Source: Pseudoalteromonas amylolytica (GTDB taxonomy: Bacteria; Pseudomonadota; Gammaproteobacteria; Enterobacterales; Alteromonadaceae). From it: 64,000 bases of DNA. This document shows positions 55,986-64,000 of the stretch, piece by piece (the stretch's first letter is position 1; each line of letters opens with the position of its first letter). The DNA lies in contig NZ_MKJU01000026.1 of the NCBI RefSeq assembly GCF_001854605.1, positions 197,481-261,480 on the forward strand, in the 5' to 3' direction. Under the pieces are notes generated by a model. It saw only the letters and a list, made by a program, of their open reading frames with translations. It was not told the origin of the DNA and ran no database searches. The position numbers and the translations under genes were made by a program.

Positions 55986-56102
55986 AATGCTTTCTCCAAT
56001 AGTCGATAGCTTGTCGCTATCTTGTTTGAACGGGATAAATTGTATGTAGCCTAAGCTACGAGTATTTGTTGATATCTAAGTGAGAGTGATATAAACAAAT
56101 AA

Positions 56103-56120
56103 GGCCAGCTAACGCTGGCC
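56103..56120 (-). terminator. Hairpin between pgk and fba
   Basis: GGCCAGC (56103-56109), TAAC, GCTGGCC (56114-56120): a perfect 7-bp stem just after pgk; on the - strand TTATTTGTTT follows. It may attenuate read-through into fba or stabilise the pgk mRNA 3' end. Confidence 0.6.
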
Positions 56121-56128
56121 CATAAAAA

Positions 56129-57307
56129 TTAAACGTTTGCTCTTTTCTCAAGCATAGCTACAGCCGGTAGTTTTTTCCCTTCTAAAAACTCTAAAAAGGC
56201 ACCACCACCCGTAGAAATATAAGAAATATCACCTGCCACGCCGTATTTATCAATGGCGGCTAACGTATCACCACCACCTGCGATGGAAAAGGCACTTGAT
56301 TTTGCGATAGCGTTGGCAATGGCCTCAGTGCCATTTCCAAATTGATCAAACTCAAAAACACCTACAGGTCCATTCCAAACAACTGTTCCTGCTTTTTCGA
56401 TGATCTTAGCTAACGTGCTTGCAGTCTCAGGACCGATGTCAAAGATCATATCTTCGTCAGTGATTTCATTCACATTCTTTATCGTTGCTACTGCTGATTC
56501 TGAAAACTCAGAACCAACCACCACATCCGTTGGTACAGGAATGTCACCGTTATTTTCACGAGCAGCATCAGTTAACTTGTTGGCTTCATCTATTAAATCT
56601 TTCTCATATAAAGACTTACCTACAGGGTGTCCGGCAGCAGCGATGAAGGTATTTGCAATACCGCCACCAGCAACAAGCTGATCTACGACCGTTGACAACG
56701 AGTCTAGTACCGTTAATTTAGTTGATACTTTAGAGCCACCAACAATCGCCACTAACGGACGCGCTGGATTATCTAATGCTTTACCTAATGCATCTAACTC
56801 AGCCGCCAGCAAAGGGCCAGCACAAGCGACAGGGGCAAATAGGCCAACACCATGAGTTGAAGCTTGTGCTCTATGCGCGGTACCAAATGCGTCCATCACA
56901 TATACATCGCACAATGCCGCAAGTTGTTTAGCCAGCGTTTCGTCGTCTTTCTTTTCACCAACGTTAAAGCGAACATTCTCAAACACCACCACTTCGTTGT
57001 CAGCAACCTCTACACCATCAAGGTAGTCAGTTACCAAACGAACGTTTTGTGGCAAAGCATCGTTCAAGTAATCCACCACTGGCTGCATAGAATATTGCGT
57101 ATCATACTCGCCTTCCGTTGGGCGGCCTAAGTGCGACATCACCATCACTTTAGCACCTTTTTCAAGCGCAAGTTTGATAGTGGGCAGTGATGCGCGAATA
57201 CGTGCATCAGAGGTCACTTTGCCCTCTTTAACAGGCACGTTCAAATCTTCTCTGATTAATACGCGCTTGCCGCTTAAATCTAAATCGGTCATTTTAATGA
57301 CAGACAT
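56129..57307 (-). CDS. pgk: Phosphoglycerate kinase
   Basis: Pgk transfers phosphate from 1,3-bisphosphoglycerate to ADP. The 392-residue protein starts [44 protein letters not shown], nearly the E. coli sequence, with [13 protein letters not shown] and the C-terminal nucleotide-site GGGDTLAAI and [21 protein letters not shown] lies upstream of ATG 57307, favouring it over a start 15 bp further out. It is in the middle of epd-pgk-fba. Confidence 0.98.
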   Translation of the reverse strand: MSVIKMTDLDLSGKRVLIREDLNVPVKEGKVTSDARIRASLPTIKLALEKGAKVMVMSHLGRPTEGEYDTQYSMQPVVDYLNDALPQNVRLVTDYLDGVEVADNEVVVFENVRFNVGEKKDDETLAKQLAALCDVYVMDAFGTAHRAQASTHGVGLFAPVACAGPLLAAELDALGKALDNPARPLVAIVGGSKVSTKLTVLDSLSTVVDQLVAGGGIANTFIAAAGHPVGKSLYEKDLIDEANKLTDAARENNGDIPVPTDVVVGSEFSESAVATIKNVNEITDEDMIFDIGPETASTLAKIIEKAGTVVWNGPVGVFEFDQFGNGTEAIANAIAKSSAFSIAGGGDTLAAIDKYGVAGDISYISTGGGAFLEFLEGKKLPAVAMLEKRANV

Positions 57308-57347
57308 GGACTTCTCCTTCATTACGATACTTCAAGATTCAAATAAA

Positions 57348-58361
57348 TTATCTAACAGCCATCATTGCCGCCGCCGTGTCGAGCATTCGATTCGCAAATC
57401 CCCACTCGTTATCACACCACACTAATAATTTTACGAGTCTTTTATGACTAACTCGTGTTTGGGTGCCATCAATAATACAAGAGTGAGGGTCATGATTAAA
57501 ATCCACCGAAACTAATGGTTCTTCGGTATAACTCAAAATGCCTTCTAATCTGCCTGATGCGGCTTTTTGCAAAACCTGATTCACTTTCACCAAATCTACA
57601 TCGGCATTAAGTGTAACGCTCAAATCCATTGCCGTAACATTGATTGTGGGCACACGCACAGCGATAGCCTCAAAGCGACTATGAAACTTAGGCAGTATAC
57701 GCTCAATACCTCGTGCCAGCTTTGTATCTACTGGGATAATTGATTGACTGGCTGCGCGGGTACGTCTTAGATCACTATGATAAGCGTCGATCACCTGTTG
57801 ATCATGCATGGATGCATGAATCGTCGTGATTGCACCCGATTCAATACCAAACGCGTCATCCAGCACCTTTATTACAGGAACAATACAATTCGTCGTACAC
57901 GAACCATTCGATACAATAGTATGGGCAGCTCGAAGCTCCTCATCATTGATACCATACACTATGGTCGCGTCTACATCCGCATCCGCAGGTTGAGAAAAAA
58001 GTACTTTTTTGGCACCTGCATTTAAATGGCGCATAGCATCCTGACGAGAGTGAAACACCCCAGTACATTCGAGTACAACGTCAACATCCAATGCCTGCCA
58101 AGGCAACAAACTCGGATCGGCCTCATTGAACAATTGAATCCTGTCGCCAGCGACATTTAAGTACGGGGCTTGATGACTGACATCAAACGCAAAACGCCCA
58201 TGAGAAGTATCATATTTTAATAGGTGGGCAACCGCTTTTGGGTCCGCTAATTCATTGATAGCGACAACCTGAATTTCGTGCTGGCGTCCGGACTCGTACA
58301 GCGCGCGTACTATGTTGCGACCGATACGACCAAAACCATTGATTGCCAGTTTGATTGCCAT
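57348..58361 (-). CDS. epd: D-erythrose-4-phosphate dehydrogenase Epd
   Basis: Epd oxidises erythrose-4-phosphate to 4-phosphoerythronate for pyridoxal phosphate synthesis. The 337-residue protein is a GAPDH paralogue with [19 protein letters not shown] and the catalytic Cys in SNGSCTTNC near residue 154. [26 protein letters not shown] and [29 protein letters not shown] match E. coli Epd rather than GapA. It leads epd-pgk-fba, the standard gammaproteobacterial order. Confidence 0.95.
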   Translation of the reverse strand: MAIKLAINGFGRIGRNIVRALYESGRQHEIQVVAINELADPKAVAHLLKYDTSHGRFAFDVSHQAPYLNVAGDRIQLFNEADPSLLPWQALDVDVVLECTGVFHSRQDAMRHLNAGAKKVLFSQPADADVDATIVYGINDEELRAAHTIVSNGSCTTNCIVPVIKVLDDAFGIESGAITTIHASMHDQQVIDAYHSDLRRTRAASQSIIPVDTKLARGIERILPKFHSRFEAIAVRVPTINVTAMDLSVTLNADVDLVKVNQVLQKAASGRLEGILSYTEEPLVSVDFNHDPHSCIIDGTQTRVSHKRLVKLLVWCDNEWGFANRMLDTAAAMMAVR

Positions 58362-58565
58362 TAGATTGAAAATCCAGCTAAATGCGAATAATTACAGGAG
58401 CTTTGCTCCAAAAGATGGCGCTATTGTAATCGACCACGCTGAAATGTGTAAGGGTAATGAGAAACTTTTTTTACATACCGGATCAAAATGCAGACTGCCT
58501 TACAGCTAATCAATGTACAAGACTCGCGGTATTATGTTTCGGTATTTTCAAGCAAGCGAGGGAGC

Positions 58566-59195
58566 TCACTGGAGTAACTGTCCTAGTTTAAGGCGTTTAC
58601 CGACACTAATAGCACTGGCTTGTGCAAGTAACAGCTCTGCGGTTGCCAACGCATCGGTTAGCGCATTATGCGCCCCATATTCTGGTAAATGATAACGGAT
58701 TCGACATGCCTGCAACGTTAAACTATCTGAGTTCAAAGGTTCAGTGCGAGCGGATAAACGACGCTTCTCAATAGCCATGGTATCCAATACAGCTAAAGGA
58801 CTTAACGTTAATCCGCGACATTTACTCGCTTGTTTTAAAAAGGCCCAATCTAGCTGCGCATTGTGACACACTAATATTTTTCCTTCTAACACAGCACCTA
58901 AGCGGGTTAAAATCTGACTCAGTCGCTCGCCTTGTTCAACCATTTGCTCATCAATGCCATGATATATAGGGCTTTGCGATAGGGCTTGTACTTCTTTATT
59001 TATATAATATTCGCTCGAGTCTAAATGTACTTTTCCTCGCTCAATCACCAACCATGCTACTGAAACAATTTCATCGTTTTGCGCATCCAAACCTGTCAGC
59101 TCTAGATCCAGGATCACATACTCAAAGGCATTGAATTCACTCTGTCGTAACTTCATCAGACCATAAAACTTGTGCCACCAACGCAGCCCCCACAT
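58566..59195 (-). CDS. DnaQ-like 3'-5' exonuclease (DEDDh)
   Basis: This 209-residue protein has a DEDDh exonuclease fold: VILDLELTGLDAQNDEIVSVAWL (Exo I, Asp-x-Glu), LVCHNAQLDWAFL (Exo II) and HNALTDALATAELLLA (Exo III with His and Asp). It resembles DnaQ/PolC epsilon-like nucleases but lacks any polymerase partner here. Its ATG shares a base with the stop of the upstream DUF294 gene (TGATG), so they are translationally coupled. Similar pairs occur beside acetate symporter genes in Shewanella, Vibrio and Pseudomonas. The substrate is unknown. Confidence 0.9.
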   Translation of the reverse strand: MWGLRWWHKFYGLMKLRQSEFNAFEYVILDLELTGLDAQNDEIVSVAWLVIERGKVHLDSSEYYINKEVQALSQSPIYHGIDEQMVEQGERLSQILTRLGAVLEGKILVCHNAQLDWAFLKQASKCRGLTLSPLAVLDTMAIEKRRLSARTEPLNSDSLTLQACRIRYHLPEYGAHNALTDALATAELLLAQASAISVGKRLKLGQLLQ

Positions 59196-61033
59196 CACAA
59201 GCTTCCTCTGGCAAATTTGAACGCACAGGCTTGTTGCGCTTGCTTTATAAGATAAAATGCTTCTTTAAGCTGATGCCGCTCAAGAGATGTGAGATGCTCT
59301 GGGTTGATACAGTTTTCTGGTAATTGTTCATACTCTAGCTGCGTTTTAAGCCTTAATTGGGTAAGGTAGCGCCAACAATCTTTTAAGTCGTAAATATCCT
59401 CTTTACTCAACAACGTCGTACTGAGTAACGCATCCAGTCGTTCAAGGGTATTGGCTTTGTAAACCTTCGCTTTTAAAGCATATAGCCGCACAAGATCATT
59501 GATGATCACCACACCACGGCGCTTCAAATCCAAATATTTATGCTGCTGTTTATCTTTTTCTAGCTTGAATTGGTGAAACAACCCTAATGGTACAGAATTG
59601 GTCGTAATATCCGTTGCCATAGCCGCGAAAAACAATTCGTTTTTAGCCATTTCACTTAATTGTGTTGTGAATTCATTGTACAAGGCGTTACTGCCGTCAA
59701 TAAAACGAATATCGAAATATATCTTACAATTGAGCATTGCTTTTGGCGTTGGCTGAGCGACCCAGAGTTTGAAACGCTCTAACCATTGCGCAAGTGAACC
59801 TCTGCAATGCTCATTGCTGGCCATAATATTCCCAGGGCATGTACGGATACCACAATGAGCCAGTTGTTCACAAACAAAGCGCCCTAATCCTGAAAAGTAA
59901 CTTCGTTGCTCATCGTTCACATCATTGGGTAACAATAAACCGTTGTCCTGATCAGAATGGAGGGTTTGTTCTTCTCTGGCTTGTGATCCAAAACAGATCC
60001 AGCTAAATGAGCAAGGAGCCTCACCGTGTTCTAGCTGATATAAAGCAATTAATCGTGAGGTCAGCGCATCACTGAGGCCACTGAGCAATTTACCAATCAG
60101 AGAAATATCTTCGATGTTATTAGCAAAGCGCTTTAACAAGTCAGGGATCTCAGATGCACATAACTTTATTGCTGAAAGGCTTTGTGCCTTGTAAATCTTG
60201 CTTATCAACTGCACTGGATCGCTTTTTTGCTGGCGTAATAGATCGGTACTGGTCAACATTCCTAACGGTTCATAATGCTCATTAAGTACAGGTAAATGAT
60301 GAATATTATGCTTGAGCATTAAGTGTAACGCCGAAAACACTCGATTGTGTTCAAATATATATTTGGGTGAATCAGTCATAATACTTGCAATTGACTGCTG
60401 GGGAGAGACGCTCGCTGCCAGTACCCGGTTGCGTAAATCTCGATCCGTCACCACACCCAATAGTTTTCGATGTTCACTAATGATAATAGACGAAACGCAA
60501 TGCTGACTCATCGTTTGAGCCGCTTCATAAATGCTTGCGTGTGGGGCAAGCACAACGGCTCCTTTGGTCATCACTTCGCTTATCTTTTTTTCTGACCAGC
60601 TATCGCGACTTTGTTTATAGTGAGAAGAAAGAAGTCTATTTGCATGTGCTTTTACAAAGTGTTGCTCAAAAACCTTATATTCACGGCGTAAAAATTCAAA
60701 ATGTTCTTCATTGAGTAAGTAAACTAAACCCGCAAGATTCACCTGCAATTGGTTTTTAATCGCTTCACCCGTTAACAGTGATGGATAGCCAAAGTAATCC
60801 CCTTGCGCTAAACGCGTCACTACTTCGCCATGCGCGTTGAGTAGGTCATAACTACCTGAGCGCACAAGATACAAATATAAATTGCCACTACGTAACCACT
60901 GATGCTGGTTCTGCTCTGTCAGGTAAATCACCTCTAGGTGAGTGGCAAAAAAATGGCTGGCTGCTTCTGGTAGCTGACTAAAAGGCATTTGCTTGCTAAC
61001 AAATCGTTTAACCTCTGCAATTTCAGGCGTCAT
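59195..61033 (-). CDS. cNMP-binding, CBS and DUF294 nucleotidyltransferase-like protein
   Basis: This 612-residue cytoplasmic protein has, in order, a cyclic-nucleotide-binding-like domain (about 15-130; LYLYLVRSGSYDLLNAHGEVVTRLAQGDYFG), a CBS pair (about 155-275; ISEVMTKGAVVLAPHASIYEAA; IASIMTDSPKYIFEHNRVFSAL), a GlnD-like nucleotidyltransferase domain (about 335-440) with FGSQAREEQTLHSDQDNGLLL preserving GS and DxD, and the DUF294 C-terminal domain. ATG 61033 is preceded by AGGAGCGAGG; GTG 61057 is an alternative. It is followed, overlapping, by the exonuclease gene. The role is unknown; a nucleotide-sensing regulator fits the architecture. Confidence 0.9.
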   Translation of the reverse strand: MTPEIAEVKRFVSKQMPFSQLPEAASHFFATHLEVIYLTEQNQHQWLRSGNLYLYLVRSGSYDLLNAHGEVVTRLAQGDYFGYPSLLTGEAIKNQLQVNLAGLVYLLNEEHFEFLRREYKVFEQHFVKAHANRLLSSHYKQSRDSWSEKKISEVMTKGAVVLAPHASIYEAAQTMSQHCVSSIIISEHRKLLGVVTDRDLRNRVLAASVSPQQSIASIMTDSPKYIFEHNRVFSALHLMLKHNIHHLPVLNEHYEPLGMLTSTDLLRQQKSDPVQLISKIYKAQSLSAIKLCASEIPDLLKRFANNIEDISLIGKLLSGLSDALTSRLIALYQLEHGEAPCSFSWICFGSQAREEQTLHSDQDNGLLLPNDVNDEQRSYFSGLGRFVCEQLAHCGIRTCPGNIMASNEHCRGSLAQWLERFKLWVAQPTPKAMLNCKIYFDIRFIDGSNALYNEFTTQLSEMAKNELFFAAMATDITTNSVPLGLFHQFKLEKDKQQHKYLDLKRRGVVIINDLVRLYALKAKVYKANTLERLDALLSTTLLSKEDIYDLKDCWRYLTQLRLKTQLEYEQLPENCINPEHLTSLERHQLKEAFYLIKQAQQACAFKFARGSL

Positions 61034-61088
61034 CCTCGCTCCTAAACTATTCACCAATAACCATCGGATAAACTATTATCCTTAACTA

Positions 61089-61115
61089 AAAAACCCAGCC
61101 CAAATGGGCTGGGTT
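61089..61115 (-). terminator. Terminator after the symporter gene
   Basis: AACCCAGCCCA (61092-61102) pairs with TGGGCTGGGTT (61105-61115); on the - strand a T run follows. It separates the symporter operon from the DUF294 gene. Confidence 0.85.
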
Positions 61116-61141
61116 GTTCATTCTAATACTAGCAAATTCCT

Positions 61142-62869
61142 CTAGTGCGCATGAGCTTCACCCGATCCCTTAGGGTTACGAATGCTTTCGACCATCTGCT
61201 GCACTTCCTCTGGTGTTTGTGCCGTTAGTTTGAGCACTACCGCTGCAACGATAAAGTTCACCATCATGCCCACAATACCTATTCCCTCAGGTGAAATACC
61301 AAACAACCAATGTGCCGGGGTATTAAGTTCTGGGCTGATAAACTTAAAGTAAATGATATATGCCGCTGTAAAGGTTATTCCTGTCACCATCCCAGCTATG
61401 GCGCCTTCTTTGTTCATGCGTTTAGAGAAGATCCCCATAATGATCGCTGGGAAGAAACTTGCGGCGGCTAAACCAAACGCAAACGCGACAACCGAAGCAA
61501 CAAACCCTGGTGGATTAATCCCGAAGTAAGCAGAAATTGCAATGGCAACCATGGCTGATAAACGCGCCGCTAGCAGTTCCTGTTTATCACTGATATTAGG
61601 TTTTAAGGTTCGCTTAAGCAGGTCATGGGAAACGGATGTTGAAATAACCAATAGTAACCCAGCTGTGGTTGACAGTGCCGCTGCAATACCACCTGCTGCT
61701 ACAAGTGCAATCACCCATGCAGGTAAATCTGCGATTTCCGGGTTTGCCAATACCATGATGTCACGGTCAATTTGCACTTCGTTCGCACTATTAGGGTCGC
61801 TAATCTTGCCTGATGAATAGAACATCTTGCCATCATTATTTTTGTCCTCAAACACGATAAGCCCAGTTCTTTCCCAGTTTTTAACCCAAGTTGGTGCTTC
61901 GGCGTAAGCTGTGCCGCTACCATCCTTACCATTGATCGTATCAATCATATTAACGCGCGCAAATGACGCCACTGCAGGTGCTGTGGTGTAGACTATGGCG
62001 ATAAATACCAGTGTCCATGCAGCCGAAATACGTGTGTCTTTTACACGAGGTACAGTAAAGAAGCGCACAATAACATGTGGTAAACCAGCGGTACCCACCA
62101 TCAATGCTGCAGTGATAGCAAACACATCAATCATGCTTTTTGACCCTTCGGTATATTGTGCAAAACCCAGTTCGGCGCTGAGCCCATCGAGTTTATCCAA
62201 CACATACGTACCTGAGCCATCAGCAAGCGTTGCGCCAAACCCTGTTTGTGGTAACAAATGCCCCGTCATCATCAACGAGATAAAAATTGCAGGTACAAGA
62301 TATGCGAACACTAACACACAGTATTGTGCAACTTGGGTGTATGTGATCCCCTTCATACCACCAAGTACGGCATAGAAGAAAACAATCACCATACCAATGT
62401 ATACACCCGTTTCTATGTCTACTTCTAGAAAACGAGAAAATACCACACCAACACCTCTCATTTGCCCTGCTATGTAGGTGAAGCAAATAAAAATAGCACA
62501 CAAAATAGCTACAACACGCGCAACCTGCGAGTAGTAGCGATCACCGATAAAGTCTGGAACCGTGAATTTGCCGAACTTACGCAGATAAGGCGCTAAACAC
62601 AGAGCCAGCAATACATAACCGCCCGTCCAGCCCATCAGGTAAACACCGCCATCGTAACCGGCAAATGAAATGATCCCCGCCATGGAAATAAATGAAGCCG
62701 CACTCATCCAATCCGCAGCTGTTGCCATGCCATTTGCAAATGGCGGCACACCGCCACCGGCAACATAAAAATCTTTCGTTGAGCCTGCACGCGCCCAAAT
62801 TGCGATACCGATATAGAGCGCAAAGCTCAAACCGACGATTATAAATGTGAGAGTTTGTACATCCATCAT
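61142..62869 (-). CDS. Sodium:solute symporter of the acetate (ActP-like, VC_2705) type
   Basis: This 575-residue protein is a polytopic SSF-family transporter with about 13-14 membrane helices. It has FYVAGGGVPPFANGMATAADWMSAASFISMAGIISFAGYDGGVYLMGWTGGYV-type helices typical of ActP and the VC_2705 subfamily, and a hydrophilic insert around 310-375. Relatives move acetate or other short acids with Na+. It lies 7 bp after the small DUF4212 gene, a conserved pair, and is divergent from a sensor kinase with an SSF domain, so it is probably an acetate uptake system. The substrate is inferred. Confidence 0.92.
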   Translation of the reverse strand: MMDVQTLTFIIVGLSFALYIGIAIWARAGSTKDFYVAGGGVPPFANGMATAADWMSAASFISMAGIISFAGYDGGVYLMGWTGGYVLLALCLAPYLRKFGKFTVPDFIGDRYYSQVARVVAILCAIFICFTYIAGQMRGVGVVFSRFLEVDIETGVYIGMVIVFFYAVLGGMKGITYTQVAQYCVLVFAYLVPAIFISLMMTGHLLPQTGFGATLADGSGTYVLDKLDGLSAELGFAQYTEGSKSMIDVFAITAALMVGTAGLPHVIVRFFTVPRVKDTRISAAWTLVFIAIVYTTAPAVASFARVNMIDTINGKDGSGTAYAEAPTWVKNWERTGLIVFEDKNNDGKMFYSSGKISDPNSANEVQIDRDIMVLANPEIADLPAWVIALVAAGGIAAALSTTAGLLLVISTSVSHDLLKRTLKPNISDKQELLAARLSAMVAIAISAYFGINPPGFVASVVAFAFGLAAASFFPAIIMGIFSKRMNKEGAIAGMVTGITFTAAYIIYFKFISPELNTPAHWLFGISPEGIGIVGMMVNFIVAAVVLKLTAQTPEEVQQMVESIRNPKGSGEAHAH

Positions 62870-62876
62870 TATGCCC

Positions 62877-63140
62877 CTATTCGTCTACGCCGTATTTTTT
62901 ATCCAATGCATTCATCTTGAATACGTAGACAAAAATCAAAGCAACAAAGGTATAAATAGCCCCTTGTTGTGAAAACCAAAAACCCAATTTAAATCCGAAA
63001 AAACGTACTTCGTTGAGCACATCCACCAGCAAAATGCCAAAACCGAAAGACACTACAAACCAAATTGCCAACAGTTTAAACATTAAGGTGAGATTTTCTG
63101 ACCAGTATGCTTTTGCTTGTTGTTCATCTTTAAAAGCCAT
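62877..63140 (-). CDS. DUF4212 small membrane protein
   Basis: This 87-residue protein (ATG 63140 after AGGGGATATAAA) has two membrane helices (LLAIWFVVSFGFGILLVDVL and QGAIYTFVALIFVYVF) joined by FFGFKLGFWFSQQG, matching the DUF4212 family, which is nearly always encoded just before this symporter type, like YjcH before ActP in E. coli. An accessory role for the transporter is likely. A start at 63197 would add 19 unsupported residues. Confidence 0.9.
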   Translation of the reverse strand: MAFKDEQQAKAYWSENLTLMFKLLAIWFVVSFGFGILLVDVLNEVRFFGFKLGFWFSQQGAIYTFVALIFVYVFKMNALDKKYGVDE

Positions 63141-63515
63141 TTTATATCCCCTATCACGCGCCCATGCTTGAGCTGTGTTGGTGTTAATTGTCACCATTTA
63201 CCTTAGCAACGGCTTGATAAGAATAAATTGAGACCTTAGTCGTAGCAAAAACATTACGTTTACGTTAACTGCACCTTGAAAAAAAATAATGCACAATTAA
63301 TTCATTAAATAACAAAGAGTTATGACTAATTATGGAAAGGTATGTTATCCATCAAGGAAAATATGACGCTTATACGACATTAGTCTAAATCAACTTGAAG
63401 AAAACAACTTATATATAAGAAACAAAAGGTTAAAAACATCAATGTAATATGTGATGTACAGACACTGGCTAAATCTGTGGTAAGGTAAAGACACGTTGAT
63501 TTAACAAGAATAACA
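63141..63515. other. Divergent promoter region, symporter operon versus CrbS-like kinase (375 bp)
   Basis: This AT-rich gap must hold promoters for both directions. I see the short direct repeat ACGTTTACGTT near 63255 but no confident promoter box, operator, terminator or gene. Confidence 0.5.
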
Positions 63516-64000
63516 ATGACAGCTGCACTCATTCTGGTCTCACTGAGTTACATTGGCCTTCTGTTCTGGCTAGCCAACTGGGGAGATAAAACCACACCAT
63601 TGGCGATGCGGATCACTCACCACCCCTTTGTGTATGCGTTTTCACTGGGCATTTACTGCACGTCTTGGACTTATTATGGCTCAGTCGGCACCGCCGCTGA
63701 AAGTAGCTGGCACTACTTACCTATTTTACTTGGGCCAGCCTTGTTATTTTTCTTCGGTCATGGTTTTTTACGTAAACTTATTTTGGTCAGTAAAAAGCAA
63801 AACATTACCACCATTGCTGATTTTATTTCCGCGCGCTATGGCAAACGCCAAGCCACAGCCGTCATGGTCACTATGATTGCGCTGCTAGCAACCATTCCCT
63901 ATATTGCACTGCAACTCAAAGCGCTCAGCAGCAGTTTTTTACTACTTCAACAAGGTTCGCTACTCTCTGGTAATGCACTGGCGCTGACCGGCACGCTCGT
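63516..64000 (+). CDS. Sensor histidine kinase with SSF (transporter-like) N-terminus, CrbS-like; partial
   Basis: Only the first 161 codons are present. They encode at least four membrane helices with the sodium:solute symporter-like start of CbrA/CrbS/MxtR kinases: LILVSLSYIGLLFWLANWGDK, then FSLGIYCTSWTYYGSVGTAA, and later NITTIADFISARYGKRQ, a hallmark of this SSF group. No kinase domain is in view. It is divergent from the acetate symporter operon. In Vibrio CrbS with CrbR activates acetate uptake genes, which fits this setting. A plain symporter is possible until the rest is seen. Confidence 0.85.
   Translation, partial: MTAALILVSLSYIGLLFWLANWGDKTTPLAMRITHHPFVYAFSLGIYCTSWTYYGSVGTAAESSWHYLPILLGPALLFFFGHGFLRKLILVSKKQNITTIADFISARYGKRQATAVMVTMIALLATIPYIALQLKALSSSFLLLQQGSLLSGNALALTGTL

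Overview
This 64 kb window is a chromosomal stretch of a marine gammaproteobacterium of the Alteromonadales, most probably Pseudoalteromonas or a close relative. The evidence is the moderate-to-low G+C, the protein sequences themselves, and gene neighbourhoods shared with E. coli, Vibrio and Shewanella (rpsU-dnaG-rpoD, dusB-fis, gpsA-secB-grxC-yibN, gpmI-envC-yibQ, dksA-gluQ-pcnB-folK-panB-panC, epd-pgk-fba). Genes are densely packed and mostly core housekeeping. I see no prophage, no complete insertion sequence with a transposase, no CRISPR array, and no tRNA or rRNA gene.

Layout. 1-8.4 kb: the 5' end of ftsY (with an internal 69-bp tandem repeat), rsmD, the macromolecular synthesis cluster rpsU-yqeY-dnaG-rpoD, prmA, and dusB-fis. 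8.6-15.7 kb: purH, a lipoprotein-type methyltransferase, purD, a small membrane protein, 5-formyl-THF cyclo-ligase, rpiA and serA. 15.8-22.3 kb: a hypothetical protein and radA, a large two-PilZ protein, then ampE/ampD. 22.4-29 kb: nadC and the type IV pilus genes pilA, pilC, pilD, coaE, pilB and yacG; pilB is displaced from its usual place between pilA and pilC. 29-33.5 kb: an envelope-stress cluster (CpxP-like protein divergent from cpxRA, with a lysophospholipase-like hydrolase coupled to cpxA and fieF converging on it). 33.6-34.2 kb: three near-identical tandem copies of a 196-bp palindromic, MITE-like repeat.

34.2-50.1 kb: trmL, the gpsA-secB-grxC-yibN operon, gpmI-envC-ctp-yibQ, a CBS protein, pepB, sfsA, dksA-gluQ, pcnB-folK-panB-panC and a small Cys-rich lipoprotein. 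pcnB appears to start at a non-canonical AUU codon, as in E. coli. 50.2-54.5 kb: a phosphate-response block (pstS, phoR, phoB, porin) with good Pho boxes before phoB and, inside the 3' end of phoR, before pstS. 54.5-54.9 kb: five copies of a 21-bp repeat in both orientations. 54.9-58.4 kb: epd-pgk-fba. 58.5-64 kb: an exonuclease, a cNMP/CBS/DUF294 protein, an acetate-type sodium symporter with its DUF4212 partner, and, divergent from these, the start of a CrbS-like sensor kinase with an SSF domain. This last block looks like an acetate uptake and sensing locus.

The best candidates for follow-up are the tandem MITE-like array, the 21-bp repeat cluster, the AUU start of pcnB, the Cpx half-site array with the hydrolase linked to cpxRA, the predicted lipoprotein methyltransferase, the displaced pilB, and the DUF294/exonuclease pair at the acetate locus. 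No entirely novel multi-gene system was recognised.
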